Source of the DNA: Thermoleophilia bacterium
GTDB lineage: Bacteria; Actinomycetota; Thermoleophilia; Gaiellales; Gaiellaceae
NCBI GenBank assembly: GCA_025936995.1
Contig: JAICSH010000003.1
Span: 16,215 to 80,214 of the forward strand
Length of the DNA stretch: 64,000 nucleotides
Reading direction: 5' to 3'
The position numbers and the translations under genes are program-made. The notes below the pieces were generated by a model. The model made no database searches. It was not told the DNA's origin and worked only from the letters and a program-made list of their open reading frames with translations. Of the stretch, positions 47,244-56,770 are shown piece by piece; the first letter of the stretch is position 1, and each line of letters starts with the position of its first letter.

Positions 47244-50200
47244 CGGCCTCGGGCAGGTGCGAGCGCAGGCGCAGGCCGGCGCAGACGAGGTCGAGCGCCG
47301 GGCAGCCGGCACAGGCGAACTCGCTCGGGGTCGGCAGGAACTCGCCCGCCTGGATGCGGGCGATCGCGCCCGACAGCTCCGCTTCGAGCTCGGGGACGTC
47401 GGCACTCGAGAACACGGCTTCCACCGGCGCTTCGGGCCGCTCGAGGAAGTGGTAGACGACCTCCACCTCCTCGGCGCCGGCGCGGAAGCAGGCGAGCGCG
47501 TAGACGAGCCGTTGCAGACGGTAGTCCTGCTCGACGATCTCCTCCGGCGAGGCGTCCCCGAGGGCGTTCGTCTTGTAGTCCACGACGAGCGCGCGACCGT
47601 CGCGCAGATGGAGCACGTCCAGATAACCGTGCAGAAGGACCCCGTCGTGCTCGAATGTGAAGTGGCGCTCCTTCTCGACACCCGGCAAGGCCGCGACCCG
47701 TCGCGCGAGGTCGGATTCGCAGTACGCGGCGACGAAGCCGCGAACGAGCTCGTCCTCGAGCTCCGGCACGGCCGGCGAGGCGAGGTCGATCTCCTCGAGC
47801 AGCGCGTGCACGGCGCTGCCGATCTCCGTCCCGGACCGCCCTTCTGTTCCGTCACCCTCGACGGGCCGCTCGCTCATTCCCAGCCCGTAGCGGGCGTAGT
47901 ACTTGTAGGCGCACTGCTCGAAGAGCGAAAGCGCCGTGAACGAGAGCTTGCGCACGCGGTGGAGGGGCGGCTCCGGGAGCGCGACGAGCGGCGGGAGCTC
48001 CGGCGCCGCCGGCGGAGCAGCGATCTCCTCGAGCGCAGTGAAGAGCGCGAGCTGGCCCTCCTCCGCCTCGGCCTCGTGCTCGGGCTCCGCGCCGGCGGGT
48101 TCGGGCCGGTAACGGTCGAGGCGCACGAGGAGCCGTGCATCCCCCCGGACGAGCTCGATCGGCGCTTCACCCGCCTCCGCCAGCTCGTCGTCGGCGTCGA
48201 GACGGTCGAGCACCCACGAGATCGGCGTCGGCACCTCGCGCTCCGAGCCGAGATCGACGGAGCCGGAGACGATCAGGCGCTCCTTCGCGCGTGTCATCGC
48301 GACGTAGTAGAGACGCAGGCGCTCGGCACGCTCGGCTTCCTGCCTGGCCTCCTTCACCGCCTCGTAGTCGAAGGCTCCGCGCCGCTTCGCGGTCACCGGA
48401 TCGGCGACCCGGAAGCCGAAGCGGCCGTCCGGCAGCGCGAGGATCTCGTCCGGCGAAGGCGGCACGCGGTCGCGTCCGGCGTCGGCGACGATCACCACCT
48501 TGAACTCGAGCCCCTTCGCGGCGTGGATCGTGAGGAGGCGCACCGCGTCGGCGCCCTCCTCCTCCGCGACCGCCTCGAGCTCACGCGCGCCGACCGCCTC
48601 CTGCTCGGCGACGAAACGCACGAAGCCCTCGACGTCCGGCCCGCGCAGCTCCTCGTACGACCGCGCGAGCCGCGCGAGCTTCCGCAGGTTCGCGTAGCGG
48701 CGGCGGCCGTCCCACTGCGCGAGCACGGCGAGGTCGTAGTCGTGCTCGGCGACGATCTGTTCGCACAGCCGCTCGAGGGAGAGCCGCGGCAGCGTCTGAA
48801 CGAGACGGTCGTAGCGCTGGCGGAAGGCGCGCATGAGCCGCTCGTCGCGCTCGCCGAGCCCCGGCGGCAGCGCGTGCTCGAGGCCGGTGAAGAGCGGGCG
48901 CCTCGACGCGACCCGGCGCAGCAGCGCCAGCGCGTCGTTCGAGACCCCGACGAACGGCGACGCGAGCACCGACAGGAGCGCCGAGTCGTCGTAGCGGTTG
49001 TGGAGCAGACGGAGATACCCGAGGAGGTCGACGACCTGCTGCTGGCCGAAGTAGCCCTTGCCGGTCGCCCGGTAGGTCGGCAGCCCGGCGCGGCGCAGCT
49101 CGTCCTCGTACCACTCGGCGTCGGTGCCGGCCGCGAACAGGAGGACGATCTCCCCCGGCGTCGCCGCCCCGGCGTCCACGAGCTCGCGTACGCGCCGAGC
49201 CACAGCGCGGGCCTCCCCGCGCCGCCAGTGGAGCCCGCTGTCCTTGTAGCTCTCCTTGTCGGCGACGATCAGCTCGACCGGATGCCCGAACACCGGATCC
49301 GGGAACTCGGCCGCGGCGGCGAGCTCCTGAAACTCGCCCCCGAAGTGCGCCCCGAAGAGCTCGTTGACGGCCGCGAGCACCTCGGGCCGCGAGCGGTAGT
49401 TGAGCGTGAGCGAGAGCGACCGCTCGACGGCCTCGCGCCGCTCGCGGAACACCTGGACGTCGGCGTGACGAAAGCCGTAGATCGACTGAAACTCGTCACC
49501 GACGAAGAAGAGCTCGGTGTCCGGAGTCCGCAGCAGGTCGACGATCTCCGTCTGCAGGCGGTTCGTGTCCTGGAACTCGTCCACGAGGATCGAGCGGAAG
49601 CGCGACTGCTCCCGCTCGCGGAGCTCCGGCTGCGCACGGAGCAGGTCGCGCGCGTCGAGCTGGAGATCCTCGAAGTCGAGCGCCGACTCGCGTGCCTTCG
49701 CCTCCGCGTAGCGCTGGGCGAAGAGCGTCAGAAGCTCCTGCAGGAGCGCACGGTCGCGGGCAGCGGCCTCGTCGAGCGCCGCCTGCTCGACCGCCGCGAG
49801 CGCCTCGCAGTACGCAGCCGCCCGGTCCCCGCGCGCCTTGAACCCCGTCAGGTTCATGAGCCGGTCGGGACGGCGGTCTCGCGAGAGGAGCTCGAGCAGC
49901 TCGCCCGCCGTCCGCTGCTGGCCCTCGCTCGCCTCGGGGTCGGACGCGAGTGAGGTGGCGGCGGCCGCGAGCTCCTCGATCCGCTCGCCGAGCTCCGGCC
50001 GTGCCGCGACAGCGAGGTCGAGCTCGCGCCCCGCCGCGCGCAGCGTCTCGTACACGCTCGTGAGCATCCGCCGAAGCCGGTCGCTGCCGTACGTCGCGAG
50101 CAGCTCGAGCCGCTGCGGGTCGTCACCGCCGCAGAACTCCGCCAGCGCATCGCGGAACGCCTCTGACCGGAGCACGGCGGCCTGCGCCTCGTCGAGCTCC

Positions 50201-50541
50201 CGGAAACGCGGGTCGAGGCCGGCCGCGAGCGGGTACGCCCGGAGGAGCCTCGCGCAGAAGCCGTGGATCGTGGAGATCCAGGCGCCGTCGAGCTCGCGCG
50301 CGAGGTCGTGCCGCCCCCGCTCGGCGAGCGCCGCGCGGATGCGCGTGCGGAGCTCACCTGCCGCCCGGCGCGTGTACGTGATCACGAGGATCGAGTCGAC
50401 GTCGAGCCCGCGGTCGCAGACGGCGCGAACGACGCGCTCGACGAGCACGGCTGTCTTGCCGGTGCCGGCGCCCGCCGAGACGAAGACCTCGCCTCCCGCC
50501 TCGACGGCGGCGAGCTGCTGCTCGTTGAGCTCGGCGCTCAC
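47233..50541 (-). CDS. UvrD/AddA-type helicase with RecB-like nuclease domain
   Basis: Walker A VSAGAGTGKTAVLVERV; LVDEFQDTN; ALVVDYKTNALG nuclease motif. Confidence 0.9.
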   Translation of the reverse strand: MSAELNEQQLAAVEAGGEVFVSAGAGTGKTAVLVERVVRAVCDRGLDVDSILVITYTRRAAGELRTRIRAALAERGRHDLARELDGAWISTIHGFCARLLRAYPLAAGLDPRFRELDEAQAAVLRSEAFRDALAEFCGGDDPQRLELLATYGSDRLRRMLTSVYETLRAAGRELDLAVAARPELGERIEELAAAATSLASDPEASEGQQRTAGELLELLSRDRRPDRLMNLTGFKARGDRAAAYCEALAAVEQAALDEAAARDRALLQELLTLFAQRYAEAKARESALDFEDLQLDARDLLRAQPELREREQSRFRSILVDEFQDTNRLQTEIVDLLRTPDTELFFVGDEFQSIYGFRHADVQVFRERREAVERSLSLTLNYRSRPEVLAAVNELFGAHFGGEFQELAAAAEFPDPVFGHPVELIVADKESYKDSGLHWRRGEARAVARRVRELVDAGAATPGEIVLLFAAGTDAEWYEDELRRAGLPTYRATGKGYFGQQQVVDLLGYLRLLHNRYDDSALLSVLASPFVGVSNDALALLRRVASRRPLFTGLEHALPPGLGERDERLMRAFRQRYDRLVQTLPRLSLERLCEQIVAEHDYDLAVLAQWDGRRRYANLRKLARLARSYEELRGPDVEGFVRFVAEQEAVGARELEAVAEEEGADAVRLLTIHAAKGLEFKVVIVADAGRDRVPPSPDEILALPDGRFGFRVADPVTAKRRGAFDYEAVKEARQEAERAERLRLYYVAMTRAKERLIVSGSVDLGSEREVPTPISWVLDRLDADDELAEAGEAPIELVRGDARLLVRLDRYRPEPAGAEPEHEAEAEEGQLALFTALEEIAAPPAAPELPPLVALPEPPLHRVRKLSFTALSLFEQCAYKYYARYGLGMSERPVEGDGTEGRSGTEIGSAVHALLEEIDLASPAVPELEDELVRGFVAAYCESDLARRVAALPGVEKERHFTFEHDGVLLHGYLDVLHLRDGRALVVDYKTNALGDASPEEIVEQDYRLQRLVYALACFRAGAEEVEVVYHFLERPEAPVEAVFSSADVPELEAELSGAIARIQAGEFLPTPSEFACAGCPALDLVCAGLRLRSHLPEAVAS

Positions 50542-53471
50542 GTTCTCTCCACGCGGCAGATCGACCAGAGGTCGCACCACGCGGGGCACTCGCCGCCGAG
50601 CGGGTCGTGGTGGACATCGCCGGTCCGCATCCGTTGTGCGAGTGAGCCCGCCGTCGCGCGCGCCGACTCGACGACGCTCCAGAACGCCTCCTCCTCGAGG
50701 TAGTCGTACGAGACGTAGCCCGGCAGCGTCTCCGCCTCCGAGCCGCGGACGAGGCCCCGCGGCTTCCGCGCTCCCGCGAGCGGCCGGTACAGCCCGCCGA
50801 GCGGCTCGAGCCCGACCAGGTCGCGCAGGACGAGCATGTAGAGCGGGATCTGGAGCCGCAGCTCGCTCTCGATCTGCCGGGCCGAATGCGCGGTCTTGCC
50901 GGACTTGTAGTCCTGCACGACGCCGCGTGCGCCGAACGGATCGACGTCGATCCGGTCGATCTTGCCGGAGAGTGTGAGCCCCGGCGCCAGCTCGAGCCCG
51001 CGCTGCAGCTCCGGCGCCGCGCGGTCACTCCCGAACGAGACCTCGAAGCGGCGCGGCACGAGCGGCAGCTGCGACTCGCACTCCTCCTCGACGAACGCGG
51101 CGAGGTCCCGCCACAGCGTCTGGTCGAGCTCGCGCTCCTGCATCTCGGTCAGGTCCATCCGCACTCCGGCCAGAGCCTCGTCGAGACAGCGACGCATGAG
51201 CCCGGACGCCGCTTCGACGTGCTGCGGCTCGAGCTTCTCGACTCCGAGCTCGGCCGGGATTCGGGAGAAGAAGCGGTACAGCGCGTTGTGCGCGACGCTG
51301 CCGCGCTGCTTCGCGTCGGGCTCCGCGTCGATCGTCTTCGGATCGAGGAATCGCTCCACGAACCAGGCGGACGAGCAGTCGGCGAAGCGTTCGAGCTCCG
51401 TCACCGCGAACGTGGTACGCGACCCGAGCTGCTCGAGCACGAGTGGATGCGTGAGCTGCGTCGGCCGGTGGAACGCGGTACGGGCTCGCTCGAGCCTCCG
51501 CTCCCAGCCGTTCGCGTGCGCGAGCGCGTCCGCGGCGGAGGCATCTCGCGCCGAGAGCTCGGCGAGCGCCCGCAGCCGCTCCCGCTCCGTCGGCGCCTCG
51601 TCGAGCGGCCATGTCAGCGCAGACAGCGGACGGCGCCGCGTCCAGCGCCGCACGTCCTCGCGCTCGAACACGGCTTGCGCCTCGTGCCAGAACGGGCTTG
51701 CCTCGCGCGGGCTGCCGTCGTCGTCCGCCGCCTCCCGTACGAGATACAGTCGCTGCGAGGCGCGCGTGCAGGCGGTGTAGAAGAGGTAGCGGTCGGTAGC
51801 AACTGGATCGGGTCGCGCGAGCCTCGCCCCGCTCTCGTCGAGCGCACGCCGCGCCTCGTCGTCGAGGAACGGCGAGCCGCCGCCGCGACGCGGCAGGGTG
51901 CCCTCCTCGAGCCCGAGGACGAAGACAGCGTCGAAGCGGCGCGTCCTGGCGCGCAGCAGATTGACGACGGCAACGCGGCCCGCGTCGTCGCCCGCGCGCG
52001 GAGGAAGTGCCCCCCGCTCGACGGCTGCGAGAACGTCCTCCCGGCTCAGCTCGCCGCTCAGCGCGCGCCAGCGCTCGAGCTCGGCGAGCAGCCTGCTCAA
52101 CGCCTCGTACGCCCGGAGATCGAGGCGGCTCGAGGCGTCCGCCGGCGGTCGCTCGACGCCGTAGGCGTTCCGCAGCATCCGCGCCGCGAGCTCACCCACG
52201 GCCACGACCGGGTCGCTCGCCTCGCGCAGCTCCGCGAGCGCCGGGAGCGGCGTGCCGCGCAAACGCTCCGCCTCGTCGACGACGCGTTCCGGTGCCTGCA
52301 CCGCCCTGCCGCGCAGCCGTCCCTCCACGAAGTCGACCGACCGCCGCTCGAGCCCCGAGAACGGGGAGCGCAGGAAGGAGAACAGGTCGTTGCGCGTCCC
52401 TCCTCCCCACGCGAAGCGCATGAGCGCCGCAAGCGCGTGCGCCAACGGAGTCTGCGTGAGCCGAAGCTCGCCGTCGACCGCGTACGGGATCGCGAACGAC
52501 CCGAGCACCGTCTCGAGGGCGCCGCGAATCCGCTCGTAGCCCGGCACGACGATCCCGATCCGCTCCGGCGGCATCCCTCCCCGGGCCAGCGCGAGCACCT
52601 CTTCGGCCACGAGCTCGAGCGTCCCCCGGCTTCCTGCTCCCTCGAAGAAGCGGATCACGCCGTCGATCGGCGGCGGATCGCCGCGCTCGTCGGCGAACAG
52701 CGCACGTTCGAGATGCGCAATCGCCGGCGGCGCCACCGCCGCGTATCGCGGCGGGAGCTCCTCGACCGCCTCTGCCGCGAGAGCGGCGAGGTCTTCGGCG
52801 GTGCGGCGAAGCGCAGCGAAGGTGGGCCGGCCGGGCTCGTACGGGAGAGAGACCGTGACCGCGGTGCGGGCGGCGAGCGCCTCGAGCAGCGCCCATTCCG
52901 CGCCGGTGAGATCCTCGAAGCCGTACGCAAAGACCGGCTCGCCGTGCCACGCGTCCAGATCGGTTCGGAGGCGTTCGACGGCGCGGCGGCGGAGCAGACC
53001 GCGGTCCCAGCGGCCCAGCCGGTCGAGCTCCTCGCGATAGGCGGCGTAGAGCGCACCGAGCTCGCCTTCGATCGCCTCGGGAGTGAGGAGTCCGGACTCG
53101 AGCTCGTCCAGCACCTGCTGGAGCGAGTCCGCAAAGCCCGCATGGGCGGCGGAACCCGCGAGGCCGCGGAGGCTCGCGCCGGCCACGACACTCCGGACGA
53201 GCAGTGCCTGCTCGGCCCGCCCGAGCTGCTGCCATGCCTCGGTGGTTCCACGCACGAGGCCGGAGAACACGTCGTCGAACGTCCCGATGGAGCCCGCGAG
53301 CAGCGCCGGCCGCTTCGCCAGCAGCTCGAGCTGCACCCGGTCGACGTCCGCCCGGTTCGGCACGATGAGCAGCGGCTCGGGCCCACCGGACTCGAGCGCA
53401 TCGAGATAGCGGCCGAGCAGAAGCTCGACCTTGCCCGCGTTCGCAGGCCCCGCAATGAGCCGGAGCGGCAC
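50538..53471 (-). CDS. AddB-like helicase-nuclease subunit (PD-(D/E)XK)
   Basis: AGPANAGKVELLLGRYLDAL; GKIDRIDVDPFGARGVVQDYKSGKT; CPAWCDLWSIC; overlaps the AddA-like gene. Confidence 0.88.
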   Translation of the reverse strand: MPLRLIAGPANAGKVELLLGRYLDALESGGPEPLLIVPNRADVDRVQLELLAKRPALLAGSIGTFDDVFSGLVRGTTEAWQQLGRAEQALLVRSVVAGASLRGLAGSAAHAGFADSLQQVLDELESGLLTPEAIEGELGALYAAYREELDRLGRWDRGLLRRRAVERLRTDLDAWHGEPVFAYGFEDLTGAEWALLEALAARTAVTVSLPYEPGRPTFAALRRTAEDLAALAAEAVEELPPRYAAVAPPAIAHLERALFADERGDPPPIDGVIRFFEGAGSRGTLELVAEEVLALARGGMPPERIGIVVPGYERIRGALETVLGSFAIPYAVDGELRLTQTPLAHALAALMRFAWGGGTRNDLFSFLRSPFSGLERRSVDFVEGRLRGRAVQAPERVVDEAERLRGTPLPALAELREASDPVVAVGELAARMLRNAYGVERPPADASSRLDLRAYEALSRLLAELERWRALSGELSREDVLAAVERGALPPRAGDDAGRVAVVNLLRARTRRFDAVFVLGLEEGTLPRRGGGSPFLDDEARRALDESGARLARPDPVATDRYLFYTACTRASQRLYLVREAADDDGSPREASPFWHEAQAVFEREDVRRWTRRRPLSALTWPLDEAPTERERLRALAELSARDASAADALAHANGWERRLERARTAFHRPTQLTHPLVLEQLGSRTTFAVTELERFADCSSAWFVERFLDPKTIDAEPDAKQRGSVAHNALYRFFSRIPAELGVEKLEPQHVEAASGLMRRCLDEALAGVRMDLTEMQERELDQTLWRDLAAFVEEECESQLPLVPRRFEVSFGSDRAAPELQRGLELAPGLTLSGKIDRIDVDPFGARGVVQDYKSGKTAHSARQIESELRLQIPLYMLVLRDLVGLEPLGGLYRPLAGARKPRGLVRGSEAETLPGYVSYDYLEEEAFWSVVESARATAGSLAQRMRTGDVHHDPLGGECPAWCDLWSICRVERT

Positions 53472-53510
53472 CCACTTACGCTAGCGCGTTGCTCGGCGGG
53501 CGAAGAGCTT

Positions 53511-53932
53511 CCTCCGGGGCGAAGAGCTGCGCTCTTCGCCCCGGGGTCTGTCGAACTGCGCGAACGGGAGACGCGGTCTCCCGTTCGCTTCGTGCTGAGG
53601 GCACACGGGAGTGAGCGCGATTCGCGCTGGTTGTTCCGTCGCGGGCGAGCAGGCTTTGCGTGCTCGCCCGCTATTCCGCGGCGGCGTAACGCGGCGTTAC
53701 GCCGCCGCCTGATCGGCGCGAGGGTTCGAAACGTTGGAACCCCGCTCAGACGAAGGGCCGGAGGCTAAGACATCCGCGAAGCGGTGACTTAGCCGCAGGC
53801 CGCACCCGCGCTCGCGCCGGCCTCCGCCGCGCGCGAGCGCACAAACGCAACCCGTCGACCCCACGGATCCAAAACAAGAAAGGCACGAAGCGGGCCCGAG
53901 ATCGCAATCTCGGGCCCGCGAAGTTCCGTCTC
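53511..53932. repeat. Hairpin-rich dispersed repeat, copy A
   Basis: Direct repeat of 56322..56742 at a constant offset of about 2810 bp; hairpins at 53514-53544, 53560-53588, 53641-53671, 53678-53708, 53763-53794, 53808-53840, 53890-53919. Confidence 0.9.
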
Positions 53933-53933
53933 G

Positions 53934-54134
53934 CTAGGCCGAAGTCGCAGACTTCGGCCTACGGCCGCGTCTCGCGGCTGCGCGGCCGGGCATCTTGCCG
54001 GCACAGGTGTCGCAGAGGTCGGCCTGCTTCGCTCCGCGGCGCGCGTCCGTGTACGTGACCCGCATCACTGCGCCTCTTCCTTCGTCCACTTCCTTGCTGC
54101 AACTGTCGCATACGAGCACTGTTTTGCGAGCCAC
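53934..54134 (-). CDS. Small zinc-ribbon protein, 66 aa
   Basis: VLVCDSCSKEV..ADLCDTCAGKMPGRAAARRGRRPK; two CxxC knuckles plus basic tail. Confidence 0.75.
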   Translation of the reverse strand: MARKTVLVCDSCSKEVDEGRGAVMRVTYTDARRGAKQADLCDTCAGKMPGRAAARRGRRPKSATSA

Positions 54135-54180
54135 GATTTCCTCCTCGATATCCGAAACGACGTGTGCAGCCTACAAGAAT

Positions 54181-55191
54181 CTACGCGGCCTTTCGTGCCT
54201 CACGAATACGCCACGAGCGAAGCAGGCTGAGCATTGCTTGCTCCTCGGGTGAAAGGGATGGATCGCGAGCCCCGACCACGCGTAAATGGCGGGGTCTGAA
54301 ATCATCGATCGTTCTGCCTTCGAAGTACTGCTCGACAACCGCCGGAGACACGTACGAGCTGCGCGTCACCGCCGGCGTATTTCCGAGCTGCTTCGCGACA
54401 CGCCGCATCACCGCCGTGACCGAGCGCTTCTGCTCGACTTCGGAATCCGGAAATCCGTGGCGATCCGCGTGCTCCGCGAACTGGATCGCCGCGAGAAGCG
54501 TCCCGCCCCACGTGCGAAAGTCCTTGGCGCTGAACTCGTCGCCGAGATAGATCTTCACGTAGTCGTTGAGGCGCTTGTTCGTGAGGTTGTAGACGCTCCC
54601 CTCCCATTCGTACTTGAACACGCGCGGGCCCTTGATCTCGAGCAGGCTGCGCAGTGCGGCAGCCAGGTCGGCGTCGACGAGCTCGGTACGCACGCGGATC
54701 CCGTGCTTCGCGGGGAACGAGAGCCGAATGCGGCGGCCGCGGAGGGTCACGTGGCGACGCAGAAGCGTGGTCACTCCAAACGTCCCATCCCTGACGTACC
54801 GCTCCGATCCGACGCGGAACCAGCCCAGCTCGATCACGCGCAGAGCGATCGCCGAGACACGCTCCCGGTCGAATTCCTCCTGGTCGAAATGGAGAGCCAT
54901 CGCTTCTCGGAGCGCCGGCAGCGCGTCGCCGAATCGGATCAGCTTGTCGTACTTCGCCTGCTCCTGCTGGGCCCGGTGCTCGGCGCTGTACAGATACTGC
55001 TTTCTCCCTGCCGCGTCGTACCCGGTCGCCTGGAGCTTCGCCGTCGCACGCGGGGAGATGCAGACGTTCTTCCACGCGGGCGGGATCGCGAGCGCTTCGA
55101 TGCGGACGAGCTTCCGCTCGTCGGTGATCCGCTTGCCGCCGCTGTCGTAGTAGCGGAACGCTCCTTTCCGGCCTTTCCGGCTCCAGCCCAT
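54181..55191 (-). CDS. DNA topoisomerase IB (poxvirus/bacterial type)
   Basis: PPAWKNVCISPRATAKLQATGYDAAGRKQYLY; FRTWGGT; NTPAVTRSSYVSPAVVEQYFEG (Tyr nucleophile region). Confidence 0.92.
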   Translation of the reverse strand: MGWSRKGRKGAFRYYDSGGKRITDERKLVRIEALAIPPAWKNVCISPRATAKLQATGYDAAGRKQYLYSAEHRAQQEQAKYDKLIRFGDALPALREAMALHFDQEEFDRERVSAIALRVIELGWFRVGSERYVRDGTFGVTTLLRRHVTLRGRRIRLSFPAKHGIRVRTELVDADLAAALRSLLEIKGPRVFKYEWEGSVYNLTNKRLNDYVKIYLGDEFSAKDFRTWGGTLLAAIQFAEHADRHGFPDSEVEQKRSVTAVMRRVAKQLGNTPAVTRSSYVSPAVVEQYFEGRTIDDFRPRHLRVVGARDPSLSPEEQAMLSLLRSWRIREARKAA

Positions 55192-55247
55192 GTCGTCCCG
55201 TTGTGGTCGGAGGAGCGGACCGGCAAACGCGGATACCATCGGCGGTC

Positions 55248-56321
55248 ATGCGAGACGAGCAGACGATCGTCGTCCTAGAGGGTGACGAAACGGGACAGGA
55301 GTTGCTGGAGGAGAGCCTCAGGGTTCTCGAGCCGAACGTGATCGGGGTCGAGCTCGAGTTTCCTCGCTTCGACCTCTCCCTCGACCGGCGGCGCTCGACC
55401 GACAACGGCGTCGTGCACGAGGCGGCGTCCGCGATTCGCGAGAACGGTCTCGGGTTGAAGGCCGCCACGGTCACACCGGAGGGCCGCGGCGACGTCGGAT
55501 CGCCGAATCGGATCCTGCGCGAGGAGATCGGCGGGAAGGTGATCGTCCGCACCGGGCGGCGCATTCCCGGCGTCGCGCCGCTCGGCGGCGTGCACGCGCC
55601 GATCTCGATCGTCCGCATGGCGGTCGGCGACGCATACGGCGCGAAGGAATGGCGCGAGGGTGAGGGCGACGACGAGGTCGCCTTCCGCACGGAGCGGATC
55701 GAGCGCCGCATCTGCCACGCGGTGGCCGAGTTCGCGTTCCGCCAGGCGGCGCGCACCGGCGCCAAGGTCTTCGGCGGGCCGAAGTACACCGTCAGCCCGA
55801 CGTACGAGGGAATGCTCAAGGAGGAGATGGACGCCGCCGCCGAGCGCCACCCCGACGTGCCCTACGAGCCGCAACTCATCGACGCGACCTTCGCGCTGCT
55901 CCTCTCGTCGGCCGGCGACCCGCTCGTGATTCCGGCGCTCAACCGCGACGGCGACATCCTGTCCGACCTCGTCTTGCCGCTGTTCGGCTCGATCGCCGGG
56001 TCGGAATCCCTGCTGGTCGCGTTCGAGTCGGACTTCGAGCCCGCCGCGATCATGGCCGAGGCCGCCCACGGCACCGCCCCGTCCCTGCAGGGGAAGAACG
56101 TCGCGAACCCGATGGCGATGATCCTTGCGGGCGCCGCGCTCCTCTCCCACGCGGGCGACGAAGCGCAGGCCGCCGGCCGCGCGATCCGGGAAGCGTGCCT
56201 CGAAGCGGTGGCGCAGGGCTCGCGCACCGCAGACCTCGGCGGCCACCTCGGCACGACCGAATTCACCGACGACGTCATCACCCGCGTCCGCGCGAAGCTC
56301 GAAGTCTGGGCAGCTCTTTAA
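55248..56321 (+). CDS. Isocitrate/isopropylmalate dehydrogenase family protein
   Basis: VVLEGDETGQELLEESLRVL; DLVLPLFGSIAGSESL; EAAHGTAPSLQGKNVANPMAMILAGA. Confidence 0.88.
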   Translation: MRDEQTIVVLEGDETGQELLEESLRVLEPNVIGVELEFPRFDLSLDRRRSTDNGVVHEAASAIRENGLGLKAATVTPEGRGDVGSPNRILREEIGGKVIVRTGRRIPGVAPLGGVHAPISIVRMAVGDAYGAKEWREGEGDDEVAFRTERIERRICHAVAEFAFRQAARTGAKVFGGPKYTVSPTYEGMLKEEMDAAAERHPDVPYEPQLIDATFALLLSSAGDPLVIPALNRDGDILSDLVLPLFGSIAGSESLLVAFESDFEPAAIMAEAAHGTAPSLQGKNVANPMAMILAGAALLSHAGDEAQAAGRAIREACLEAVAQGSRTADLGGHLGTTEFTDDVITRVRAKLEVWAAL

Positions 56322-56742
56322 TGCCGGGCGAAGAGCTGCGCTCTTCGCCCGGGTCTTGATCGAACTGCGCCGACGGGAGACGCGGTCTCCCGTCGGCTTC
56401 GTGCTGAGAACACATTGGGCTGAGTGTGGTTCGGGTCGTTGGTTCTGTCGCAGACGAGCAGGCTTTGCGTGCTCGCCCGCTACTCCGCGGCGGCGTAACG
56501 CGGCGTTACGCCGCCGCCTGGACGGCGCGAGGGTTTGAAACGTTGCGAACCCCGCTCAGACCAAGGGCCGGAGGCTAAGACATCCGCGAAGCGGTGACTT
56601 AGCCGCAGGCCGGACCGCGCTCGTGCCGGCCTCTGCCGCGCGCGAGCGCACAAAACCAACCCCTCGCCCAAGCGACACCCAAAAAGGGAACAGCACGAAG
56701 CGGGCCGGAAACCGCGCTTTCCGGCCCGCGCAGTTCCGTTTC
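56322..56742. repeat. Hairpin-rich dispersed repeat, copy B
   Basis: Direct repeat of 53511..53932; hairpins at 56324-56352, 56369-56397, 56487-56517, 56573-56604, 56700-56729. Confidence 0.9.
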
Positions 56743-56770
56743 ACAGCGAGCGAAGCGCCAGCTTCGCGAG

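Noticed and set aside
47257-49953. 898-aa plus-strand ORF
   Set aside because: Antisense shadow of the AddA-like helicase gene, low-complexity R/E-rich translation.
50886-53768. 960-aa plus-strand ORF
   Set aside because: Antisense shadow of the AddB-like gene.
53511-53932. Interpretation of the hairpin repeat as a known large RNA (RNase P, tmRNA, SRP, 6S) or as a tRNA-like element
   Set aside because: None of the diagnostic conserved motifs of those RNAs is present. The GGGTTCGAAAC segment resembles a T-arm but there is no cloverleaf.
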